A stretch of DNA of 64,000 bases, taken from contig NZ_JAUSUT010000001.1 in the NCBI RefSeq assembly GCF_030814215.1, positions 5,394,001 to 5,458,000 on the forward strand, read 5' to 3'. The notes below the pieces were generated by a model. That model had not been told where the DNA came from, made no database searches, and saw only the letters and a list, made by a program, of their open reading frames with translations. Positions 53,769-61,272 of this stretch are shown here, one piece after another (within the stretch, counting starts at the first letter, position 1; every line of letters begins with the position of its first letter). Position numbers and translations under genes: made by a program. The DNA comes from Amycolatopsis thermophila. GTDB taxonomy: Bacteria > Actinomycetota > Actinomycetes > Mycobacteriales > Pseudonocardiaceae.

Positions 53769-55876
53769 CCGTCGCCGACGACCTGGCCGGGCTGCGCACC
53801 GAGGTGCGCACCCTCATCGCGAAATGGGACTTCACCCCCCGCTGCGACGCCTGGCTCCGGGGCCACGACGAGAGCTTCAGCCGGGCGCTCGCCGAGCACG
53901 GCTGGATCGGCATGACCTGGCCGGCCGGGCTCGGCGGCAGCGACCGGTCCAACCTGGCGCGGCTGGTGGTCACCGAGGAGCTGCTGCGCGCCGGCGCCCC
54001 GGTCGCGGCGCACTGGATGGGGGACCGGCAGATCGGCCCGGCCATCCTCCGCACCGGCTCGCCGGACCTGCAGCGCCGCTACCTGCCCCGGATCGCGGCC
54101 GGCGAGGTGACGTTCTGCCTCGGCATGAGCGAGACCGAGTCGGGGTCGGACCTGGCGTCGGTGCGCACGGTCGCGGAACCGGCCGAGGGAGGCTGGCGGG
54201 TGCGCGGCCGCAAGATCTGGACCAGCCACGCGCACCGGGCCACCCACGCCTACGTGCTCGCGCGGACGGGCTCCGGCGGCGGCAAGCACGAGGGACTCAC
54301 CGAGTTCATCGTCGACATGGCCGCCGACGGGGTCCAGGTCCGCCCGATCCACGACCTGCGCGGCGACCACCACTTCAACGAGGTCACCTTCGACGACGTC
54401 TTCGTGCCCGCCGGGGACGTCCTCGGCACGGTCGGCGACGGCTGGCGGCAGGTCACCGAGCAGCTGGCCTTCGAACGCGGCGGGATGGAACGGGTACTGA
54501 GCACCTACCCGCTGCTGGAAGCGGTGCTGGCCGCGCCCGGAGCCGCTGGGCACGCGGCGGCCATCGGCACGGCACTGGCCCGGCTGGCGACGCTCCGGCG
54601 GCTCGCCTGGCGCGTCGCGCTCGCCCTCGACACCGGCGAGGCTCCCGTGCACCAGGCCGCCATGCTGAAGGATCTCGGCACCACCTTCGAGGGCGATGTC
54701 AACGAGCTGGCGCGCGAGGTGCTGGCGATCGAACCGGATCCGGCCGCGAGCGGCGCCGCCGGGCTGCTCGCCGAAGGGGTGCTGGCCGCGCCCGGCTTCA
54801 CCATCCGCGGCGGTACCACCGAAGTCCTCCGCGTGATCATCGCCCGTGGCGCGACCGGGCCGCGGCAGCACGACGATTCCGGGCTGCGCGCGGTGGCCGA
54901 CGACGTCCTGGCCGGGCACGGCGGCGACCCGGACCCCGAACCGGGTCCGGTGTGGACGGAGCTGACGGGGCTGGGCTGGCCCGGTGCCGGGACGCCGGAG
55001 GAGCTCGGCGGTTCGGGCGGCGACCTGGCGGATCTGGCCGAACTGGTCGAGGCGTGCGGCCGGAACACCGTGAGCACTCCGCTCGCCGAAACCGGGTGGG
55101 CGCGGCTGCTGCTCGCCGCCTCCGGGCAGGCACTGCCGGAGGGCGCGGCCACGGTGATCGCGACCGGCGCCGGACTGCGGCTCGAAGGCGATCGCCTCTC
55201 CGGAACGGCGGTGCGCGTGCCCTGGGCCCGGGCCGCCCGGTGGTTCGTGATCGCGGTGGGGGAGGAGCTGGTCACGGTCGAGGCCGCCGCTCCGGGGATC
55301 GACATCGAGCCGGGGGCCAACCTCGCGGCCGAACCCCGCGACACCGTGCGGTTCGACGGCGTGCCGGCCGCCGCGCGGACGCCGTGCCGCGGCGACGTGC
55401 TCGGCCTCGGCGGGCTGTTGCGGGCCGCGGCCATCACGGGGGCGCTGGAGACCGCCGTCGCGCACACGGTCGCCCACGTCACCACCCGGCACCAGTTCGG
55501 GCGGCCGCTGCGGTCCTTCCAGGCCGTGGGCATGACCCTCGCCCGGATGGCCTCGCAGCACACGCTCGCCCGCACGGCGGTCGAAACCGCGGTCGCCGCC
55601 TCGCGCGAGAGCATCGACCTGCCGCGGGTGGCGGCGGCGATGGTGATCGCCGCCGAGGCGGCGACCGAGGTCGCGCGGGGCGCGCACCAGCTGCACGGCG
55701 CGATGGGGGTGACCCGGGAACACCCGCTGCACCTGGCCACCCGGCGGCTGTGGTCGTGGCGCGACGAACTGGGCGGCCCGCGGTCGTGGGCGGACCTGCT
55801 CGGCACGCGGTTGCTGGAACTCGGCCCGGACGGCATCTGGGACTGGATCACCGCCGACATCGAGGAGGAACCGTGA
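53765..55876 (+). CDS. Tandem-fused acyl-CoA dehydrogenase (two domains, 703 aa)
   Basis: 703 aa, two acyl-CoA dehydrogenase domains in one chain: about 1-385 (CLGMSETESGSDLAS, RGRKIWTSHAHRATHAYVLAR) and about 390-700 (TRHQFGRPLRSFQAVGMTLARMA, HQLHGAMGVTREHPLHLATRR). In the N-terminal half the C-terminal Glu of the family (YEGT) is replaced by RGGT, but GGMERVL places Glu242 in helix G, the position of the base in isovaleryl-CoA dehydrogenase. The second half lacks an obvious base. Steroid-type acyl-CoA dehydrogenases are alpha2-beta2 heteromers; this looks like such a pair fused into one protein. Confidence 0.88.
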   Translation: MTVADDLAGLRTEVRTLIAKWDFTPRCDAWLRGHDESFSRALAEHGWIGMTWPAGLGGSDRSNLARLVVTEELLRAGAPVAAHWMGDRQIGPAILRTGSPDLQRRYLPRIAAGEVTFCLGMSETESGSDLASVRTVAEPAEGGWRVRGRKIWTSHAHRATHAYVLARTGSGGGKHEGLTEFIVDMAADGVQVRPIHDLRGDHHFNEVTFDDVFVPAGDVLGTVGDGWRQVTEQLAFERGGMERVLSTYPLLEAVLAAPGAAGHAAAIGTALARLATLRRLAWRVALALDTGEAPVHQAAMLKDLGTTFEGDVNELAREVLAIEPDPAASGAAGLLAEGVLAAPGFTIRGGTTEVLRVIIARGATGPRQHDDSGLRAVADDVLAGHGGDPDPEPGPVWTELTGLGWPGAGTPEELGGSGGDLADLAELVEACGRNTVSTPLAETGWARLLLAASGQALPEGAATVIATGAGLRLEGDRLSGTAVRVPWARAARWFVIAVGEELVTVEAAAPGIDIEPGANLAAEPRDTVRFDGVPAAARTPCRGDVLGLGGLLRAAAITGALETAVAHTVAHVTTRHQFGRPLRSFQAVGMTLARMASQHTLARTAVETAVAASRESIDLPRVAAAMVIAAEAATEVARGAHQLHGAMGVTREHPLHLATRRLWSWRDELGGPRSWADLLGTRLLELGPDGIWDWITADIEEEP

Positions 55877-56625
55877 GCAAGGTCCACCTGACCGCCGAGG
55901 AGGGCCGCTGGACCCTGACCCTCGACGACCCGGACCGGCGCAACTGCCTCGACGAGCCGATGTGCGACCAGCTCGCGGACGCCGTGGACCGGGTGGCCGC
56001 GGACCCCGGAGCCCGCACCCTCGTGGTCACCGGCGCCGGCACGGCGTTCTGCGCCGGAGCCGACCTGCCCGCCCTGTTCGGCGATCCCCGCGACGACGTC
56101 GCGGCCATCCGGACCCGGCTGCGCCGCGTGTACGCCAGCTTCCTGCGCCTGCGCGACCTGCCGATCCCGACCGTCGCGGCCGTGCAGGGCGCCGCAGTGG
56201 GCGCCGGGCTGAACCTCGCGCTGGCCTGCGACGTCCGGATCGCCGGACCGCGCGCGAAGTTCGCGGCCACCTTCACCCGGATCGGCCTGCACCCGGGCGG
56301 CGGCTGCACCTGGTTCCTCGTCGACGTCCTCGGCCGCCAGAAGGCGCTCGCCCTGTTGCTCGACGGTGGCGCGCTGGACGCGCCCGCGGCGGTGGCGGAG
56401 GGGCTCGCGCTGCGCCTGGAGGACGATCCCGTCGCGGCCGCGCACGAGCTGGCGAAACGCTGGGCAGAACTGGACCCCGGGCTGGCGCGCGACGTCAAGG
56501 CGACGGTCGGCGTGGCCCACCACGGGCGCTTCGAGGACACGCTGGAGGTCGAGGCCTGGTCCCAGGCCTCCAGCGCGACCCGCCCCGCCATCCAGGAAGC
56601 CGTCGCCCGCTTCCGCAAGTCATGA
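55873..56625 (+). CDS. Crotonase-family protein lacking hydratase Glu residues
   Basis: 250 aa from GTG 55873. GTAFCAGADLPALFGD and AVQGAAVGAGLNLALACD are the crotonase oxyanion-hole segments. The hydratase Glu in GGGCEL is Asn (GAGLNL), and the second Glu (PE) is absent (TFTRIGL). Isomerase, thioesterase or C-C hydrolase chemistry is thus more likely than hydration; the hydration step can be done by the MaoC pair that follows. Confidence 0.85.
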   Translation: MSKVHLTAEEGRWTLTLDDPDRRNCLDEPMCDQLADAVDRVAADPGARTLVVTGAGTAFCAGADLPALFGDPRDDVAAIRTRLRRVYASFLRLRDLPIPTVAAVQGAAVGAGLNLALACDVRIAGPRAKFAATFTRIGLHPGGGCTWFLVDVLGRQKALALLLDGGALDAPAAVAEGLALRLEDDPVAAAHELAKRWAELDPGLARDVKATVGVAHHGRFEDTLEVEAWSQASSATRPAIQEAVARFRKS

Positions 56626-57005
56626 CCGCGGTGCTGCGGGTCGCGGACCTCGACACGGCGGGCCGGTGGATCGACGTGCCGGCCGAGCCCGGTCTCGAAC
56701 GGCGCTACCGGGCGGTGACGGGCTACAGCGGGGCGCCGCCGCCGGCCGGTCTCGCGTCGGTCGTCGCGCGGCTGGCCTACACCGGCGGCCGCGTCATGCC
56801 ACCGGGCGGGGTGCTGCGCGAGATCGCCCAGATCACCCGCGCGGACCTGCCCTGCGCCGGTGCCTGGCAAGCCCGCGTGGCGTCCACTGTGGACGAAGGG
56901 CGGTCCGGGCGGCGGCGGGTCACGGTCACCACCGAGGTGCGGCGGGGCGGCGTGGACGTGGCCGCCGTGCGGTTCGTGCTCGACTGGCCCGCGGGGGCAC
57001 CGTGA
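56622..57005 (+). CDS. MaoC-type hydratase, N-terminal (non-catalytic) hot-dog subunit
   Basis: 127 aa. It resembles the FAS1-dehydratase/MaoC N-terminal hot-dog (RRYRAVTGYSGAPPPAGLASVVARLAYTG, PGGVLREIAQITRADL) and lacks the Asp/His pair. Together with the next gene it would make a two-part MaoC enoyl-CoA hydratase like ChsH1-ChsH2 of cholesterol catabolism, which accommodates bulky ring substrates. Confidence 0.82.
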   Translation: MTAVLRVADLDTAGRWIDVPAEPGLERRYRAVTGYSGAPPPAGLASVVARLAYTGGRVMPPGGVLREIAQITRADLPCAGAWQARVASTVDEGRSGRRRVTVTTEVRRGGVDVAAVRFVLDWPAGAP

Positions 57006-57310
57006 CCGAACTGGCGATCGACGAGCGGGTGACCGCCGCGTGGGCCGGGGTCGTGGACGACCACAACCCCCTCCACGTCGACGCGGCGTTCGCGGCGACC
57101 ACCCGGTTCGGCGGCCCCATCGCGCACGGCTCGCTGCTGTTCGCGCTGGTGTGCGACGCGCTGCAGCAGGCGGGCGAGCCGCACGAGGCGGTCGCGGTCC
57201 GGTTCCGGGCGCCGGTACCGGTGGGCTCGACCGTCCGGGTCGAGGTGCGCGGCACCGGAGCGCGTCTGGAGTGCGACGGCGGCGAGCCGGTCGAGGTGGA
57301 GGTGCGGTGA
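57002..57310 (+). CDS. MaoC-type enoyl-CoA hydratase, catalytic subunit
   Basis: 102 aa from GTG 57002, a minimal single hot-dog. The hydratase motif is complete: DDHNPLHVDAAFAATTRF then GGPIAHGSL, with catalytic Asp and His. The chain is shorter than usual and must pair with the preceding subunit. Coupled to both neighbours by 4-nt overlaps. Confidence 0.88.
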   Translation: MTELAIDERVTAAWAGVVDDHNPLHVDAAFAATTRFGGPIAHGSLLFALVCDALQQAGEPHEAVAVRFRAPVPVGSTVRVEVRGTGARLECDGGEPVEVEVR

Positions 57311-58209
57311 GCGCGCTCCGGCACTTCCTCGACCGGCTCGACCTCGACCCGCTGGCGCCGGGCGTGTTCGGTGACCCGGGCGGCGAGGAAGGGCTGGAGC
57401 GGATCTTCGGCGGCCAGGTCGCCGCGCAGGCGCTGGCCGCGATGGGCCGGACGGTGGACGCGGACAAGGCGGTGCACCACCTGCACGTGGAGTTCGTGCG
57501 GCCGCCGCGCGCGAGCGCGCCGCTGCGGCTGGAGGTGGGCGTGGTCAAGGACGGCCGCGCGTTCGCCCTGCGCCGGGTCGAGGCGGCCCAGGGCGGCGTG
57601 CCGGTGCTGACGGCGACCGCCTCGTTCCACCGCGCCGAAGCGGGCCCGGTCCGGTTGCCCGCCGGCGAGCCGCCCGAGCCCATCGCGCCCCGGTGGGAGG
57701 ACCGCTTCGCGGGCCGGCGTCATCGCCTCAGCCCGCTGTGGGACCGGCCGCGGCCGATCGACTTCCGCTACCTGGATCCCGCGCCCCTGGACGACACGCT
57801 GCGGCAGCACCCGCGCGACGGCCAATCCGCGGTGCTGCGCGCCGACGGTGCCCTGCCGGACGATCCGCTGATCCACGCCTGCACCGCCGTCTACGCCTCG
57901 GACATGACCCTGCTGGAGACCGCGCTGCTCCCGCTCGGCGAGGTCTGGGCCGACGGCGACACCGACGGGGCGAGCCTGAACCACACCATGTGGTTCCACC
58001 GCCCGTTCCGGATGGACCGCTGGGTGCGCTACGACCAGCGGGCCGAGGCGCTCGCCGGCGGGCGGGGACTGGCCTCGGGCCGGATGTTCGACGACTCCGG
58101 CGAGCTGGTCGCGACGGTGCTGCAGGAGGGGTCGCTGCGGCCCGCGCACGGCGCCGGGACCTGGCTGGCCCGCAGCGCACCGGACCGGACACTGAGGAGA
58201 GCGACATGA
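57307..58209 (+). CDS. Acyl-CoA thioesterase II (TesB-like)
   Basis: 300 aa from GTG 57307, double hot-dog TesB family. N-terminal half: EGLERIFGGQVAAQALAAMGRTV and VHHLHVEFVRP; C-terminal half: LNHTMWFHRPFRMDRWVRYDQRA and GRGLASGRMFDDSGELVATVLQEG, with the usual Asp/Thr/Gln catalytic positions. It may release a dead-end or final acid from CoA and so keep CoA available. Confidence 0.92.
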   Translation: MSALRHFLDRLDLDPLAPGVFGDPGGEEGLERIFGGQVAAQALAAMGRTVDADKAVHHLHVEFVRPPRASAPLRLEVGVVKDGRAFALRRVEAAQGGVPVLTATASFHRAEAGPVRLPAGEPPEPIAPRWEDRFAGRRHRLSPLWDRPRPIDFRYLDPAPLDDTLRQHPRDGQSAVLRADGALPDDPLIHACTAVYASDMTLLETALLPLGEVWADGDTDGASLNHTMWFHRPFRMDRWVRYDQRAEALAGGRGLASGRMFDDSGELVATVLQEGSLRPAHGAGTWLARSAPDRTLRRAT

Positions 58210-59276
58210 CACCGACGGTTCTCGTGGCCGGCGCGAGCGGCCTGGTCGGCACGGCGTGCGTGGACGAGTTCGCCGCCGCGGGCTGGCGGGTGCTCGCGCT
58301 GTCGCGGCGGCCACCGGAGACCGACGCGTCGTACACGCACCTGCCCGTCGACCTCCGCAGGCCGGAGACGCTCGACCCGGCGCGGCTGGCGGGCGTGACG
58401 CACGTGGTGTACGCGGCGGTGTTCGAGAAGCCCGGGCTGGTCCGCGGCTGGCGCGAGGCCGATCAGATGCGGACCAACCGGGACATGCTGGCGACCCTGA
58501 TGGCGGCGCTGGCCGGCGCGCCCGTCGAGCACGTGACCCTGCTGCAGGGCACCAAGGCCTACGGGGTGCACCGGCACCCCATCCGCATTCCCGCCCGCGA
58601 ACGCCATCCGCGCGACGAGCACGAGAACTTCTACTGGCTCCAGGAGGACCACCTGCGCGCGCTGGCCCCGGCCCGCGGCTTCGGCTGGACCGTCCTGCGC
58701 CCCCAGCTGGTGGTGGGGCCGAACCACGGGGTCGCGATGAACCTCGTTCCCGTGATCGGCGCCTACGCCGCGATCTGCCGGGAAGAGGGGTTGCCGTTCG
58801 GGTTCCCCGGAGGTGCGGCCTACGTCAGCGAAGCCGTGGACGCGCGGCTCGTCGCCGGGGCGGCCCTGTGGGCCGCGACGGCCCCGGCCGCCCGGTTCGA
58901 GCATTTCAACCTGACCAACGGCGAGGTGTTCGAGTGGCGCGACCTGTGGCCGGCGCTGGCCGAGGAGCTGGGCGTGGACGCGGCCGGGGACACGCCGCGC
59001 TCACTGGCCGGGTTCCTGCCCGCCCACGAGGCGACGTGGGACCACGTGGTGCGGCGGCACGGGCTGCGGCCCATCCGGCTGCCCGACCTGCTCGGCGAAT
59101 CGCACCACTACGCCGACTTCCACTTCGCCGCCGGGGCGGCTGGCGCGCCACCCCCGGCGTTCGTGAGCACCGTCAAGATCAAACAGGCCGGGTTCACCGA
59201 CACCTGCGACACCGAACTGTCGTTCCGGCACTGGTTGCGCGTGCTCCAGGACCGGAAGGTGCTGCCACCGCGCTGA
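58206..59276 (+). CDS. PRISE-family NADPH enone reductase (5-beta-reductase/iridoid-synthase-like SDR)
   Basis: 356 aa. GASGLVG cofactor loop; Lys117 in LLQGTKAYGVH and Tyr143 in ENFYWLQEDHL correspond to the catalytic Lys and Tyr of plant progesterone 5-beta-reductase; NLTNGEVFEWRDLWPALAEELGV and SFRHWLRVLQDRKVLPP are also family marks. These enzymes reduce C=C bonds conjugated to a carbonyl. As last gene of a ring-type CoA operon it could reduce an enone of a terpenoid-like or alicyclic substrate. Hairpin follows. Confidence 0.88.
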   Translation: MTPTVLVAGASGLVGTACVDEFAAAGWRVLALSRRPPETDASYTHLPVDLRRPETLDPARLAGVTHVVYAAVFEKPGLVRGWREADQMRTNRDMLATLMAALAGAPVEHVTLLQGTKAYGVHRHPIRIPARERHPRDEHENFYWLQEDHLRALAPARGFGWTVLRPQLVVGPNHGVAMNLVPVIGAYAAICREEGLPFGFPGGAAYVSEAVDARLVAGAALWAATAPAARFEHFNLTNGEVFEWRDLWPALAEELGVDAAGDTPRSLAGFLPAHEATWDHVVRRHGLRPIRLPDLLGESHHYADFHFAAGAAGAPPPAFVSTVKIKQAGFTDTCDTELSFRHWLRVLQDRKVLPPR

Positions 59277-59289
59277 CCGTGCTGACGGT

Positions 59290-59308
59290 GCGGACCCGTG
59301 CGGTCCGC
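59290..59308. terminator. Hairpin between the convergent operon ends
   Basis: GCGGACC (59290-59296) and GGTCCGC (59302-59308) form a perfect 7-bp stem with a 5-nt loop, 14 bp after the stop of the PRISE gene and 23 bp from the stop of the convergent stress-protein gene. Confidence 0.6.
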
Positions 59309-59330
59309 GCTCCGCGAGCGGGGGAACCGG

Positions 59331-60218
59331 TCACGCCGGCTCCGGGCGGACGACCAGCACCGGGCACCGCGCACGCCGGACCAGCGCCTGGCTCGTCGAC
59401 CCCAGCAGCAGGCCCTTGAAGCCGCCGCGGCCCCGGCTCCCGACCACCACCAGCTGCGCCTGCTCGGACTCCTCCAGCAGCGCGTCGCGGGGGTTGCTGC
59501 GCACCAGGCGGCGACGCACCTCGACGTCCGGGTGCCGCTCCTGCCGTCCGGCCAGCCGCTGGGCCAGCAGCCGCTGCTGCTCCGGCTCGATGTAGTCCCA
59601 CGGCGGCAGGAACTGGGCCGTCCCGTGGACGTATTCGTAGGTCACGTCGCTCCAGGCGTGCACCGCGACCAGCGGAGCGCCGCGGAACGACGCCTCTTCG
59701 AAGGCGAGGCCGACCGCCTGCTCGCTGTTCGGGCTGCCGTCCACACCCACCACGACCGGCCCCTTCGCCGGGACGGTTCCGTCCCGCTCCCGCACGACCG
59801 CCACCGGGCAGTGCGCCTGGCTGACGACCGTCGGCACCGCCGAGCCGACGACCACCCCGCCGAGCGCGCCCACGCCGCTGGCGCCCAGCACCACCATCCG
59901 CGCCGTGCGCGACAGGCCGACCAGGACGGCCGCGGCCGATTCGGGCACGGTTTCGGTGCTGACCTCGAGCTCGCTGTCCACCGACAACGCCACCCGGCGG
60001 GCCTCGGCGACGATGCCCTCCGCGGCCTGCTGCGCCAGCTCGAACACCTCCCGCGTCGCGACGCCGCGACCGTAGAGCCGCACGACCACCTCCAGCCCGT
60101 GCGCGATGACGAGATCCAGCTTGCGCTGCGACGCCACGGCCGCCGCCCACCGCACCGCCTCCGCGGCGCCCGGCGAGCCATCCGTGCCGACCACGATGCC
60201 GCGCGTTCCCGCGGTCAT
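59331..60218 (-). CDS. Universal stress protein, two UspA domains
   Basis: 295 aa, tandem UspA domains. Each has the ATP-binding loop: GASGVGALGGVVVGS in the first and GSRGRGGFKGLLLGSTS in the second. The start overlaps the stop of the dehydrogenase gene upstream (ATGA). Such proteins are typical of dormancy or redox-stress regulons in actinobacteria; the link with the three sugar-acid genes in this operon is unusual. Confidence 0.93.
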   Translation of the reverse strand: MTAGTRGIVVGTDGSPGAAEAVRWAAAVASQRKLDLVIAHGLEVVVRLYGRGVATREVFELAQQAAEGIVAEARRVALSVDSELEVSTETVPESAAAVLVGLSRTARMVVLGASGVGALGGVVVGSAVPTVVSQAHCPVAVVRERDGTVPAKGPVVVGVDGSPNSEQAVGLAFEEASFRGAPLVAVHAWSDVTYEYVHGTAQFLPPWDYIEPEQQRLLAQRLAGRQERHPDVEVRRRLVRSNPRDALLEESEQAQLVVVGSRGRGGFKGLLLGSTSQALVRRARCPVLVVRPEPA

Positions 60219-61264
60219 ACCCGCTCACCTCCGTCCGCTCCCACCGGCGACGGCCCCGTGCGGACGACGGCGAGTTGCGCCGCGTTCACCGGCGACAGCG
60301 GCGGCCGCCCGGTCAGCACCCGCGCCACCTCGTGGGCGGCGAAGTCGCGGACCGTGTGGATCGCTTCGTCGGAGTAGTAGGCCGCGTGCGGTGTGATGAT
60401 CACGTTGTCCAAGGTGAACAGTGGGTTCACCGGTGCCCAGTTCCGTTGCTTGGCGGGTTCCTCCTCGATGTCGTCCAGCCCGGCGGCGGCGATCCAGCCT
60501 TCCGCGAGCGCGGCGTACAGGGCCGCGTCGTCGACGATGGGGCCGCGGGCCGTGTTCACCAGGATCGACGTCGGCTTCATCCGCCGGAGTTCGGGCTCGC
60601 CGATGAGGTGGTGGGTGTCCTCGGTGAGCGGCGCCTGGACCACCAGGTAGTCCGAGTGCTCGAGCAACTCGTCGAACGAGGCCGGCTGGGCCCCGTGCGC
60701 CGCCACGTCCTCCGCGGCCAGGTACGGATCGTGGGCGATGACGAGCATGCCGAACGCCTGCGCCCTGGCCGCGACCGCCTGCGCGATCGCGCCGAACGCC
60801 AGCAGCCCGAGGGTGCGTCCCCGCAGCCGGTGGATCGGCGCGCCGGACTGCCACCGCCAGGTCCCGGCACGGGTCGCCCGGTCGTAGACGCAGACCTTCC
60901 GGGCAGCGGCCAGCAGCAGGGCCATCGCGTGGTCGGCCACCTCGTCCTCGCACCAGTCGCTGGGAACGTTGGTCACCAGGATGCCGCGCCGCGTGGCGGC
61001 GTCCACGTCGACGATGTCGACCCCGGTCCCGTACCGCGCGATGACCTGGCACCGGGTGAAGGCGCCGATGGCCCTGGCACCCACGGTGGCGTACTGGGCG
61101 ATGACCGCGTCCGCGTCCCGGGCGGCCTCGATGACGTCGTCCTCGGTCCGGCAGTCGGCGGCGACCAGCCGCAGGCCGGCGTCCTCGAGGATCGCCCGCT
61201 CGATGTCCACGTCACCGTAGTCGTGGTCGGCGATGACCACGGTCCGCTGCGTCTGCGTCGTCAT
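60215..61264 (-). CDS. D-isomer-specific 2-hydroxyacid dehydrogenase
   Basis: 349 aa from ATG 61264. Rossmann loop LGLLAFGAIAQAVAARAQAFG (an Ala replaces the third Gly); catalytic Arg in VNTARGPIVDD, Glu in LDDIEEEP, His in ITPHAAYYSDEA. It resembles the phosphoglycerate/hydroxypyruvate or CtBP-like branch. Substrate not assignable; with a sugar-acid dehydratase beside it, reduction of a 2-keto acid is plausible. It has an extra C-terminal tail of about 20 residues. Confidence 0.9.
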   Translation of the reverse strand: MTTQTQRTVVIADHDYGDVDIERAILEDAGLRLVAADCRTEDDVIEAARDADAVIAQYATVGARAIGAFTRCQVIARYGTGVDIVDVDAATRRGILVTNVPSDWCEDEVADHAMALLLAAARKVCVYDRATRAGTWRWQSGAPIHRLRGRTLGLLAFGAIAQAVAARAQAFGMLVIAHDPYLAAEDVAAHGAQPASFDELLEHSDYLVVQAPLTEDTHHLIGEPELRRMKPTSILVNTARGPIVDDAALYAALAEGWIAAAGLDDIEEEPAKQRNWAPVNPLFTLDNVIITPHAAYYSDEAIHTVRDFAAHEVARVLTGRPPLSPVNAAQLAVVRTGPSPVGADGGERV

Positions 61265-61272
61265 GTCCGGTC

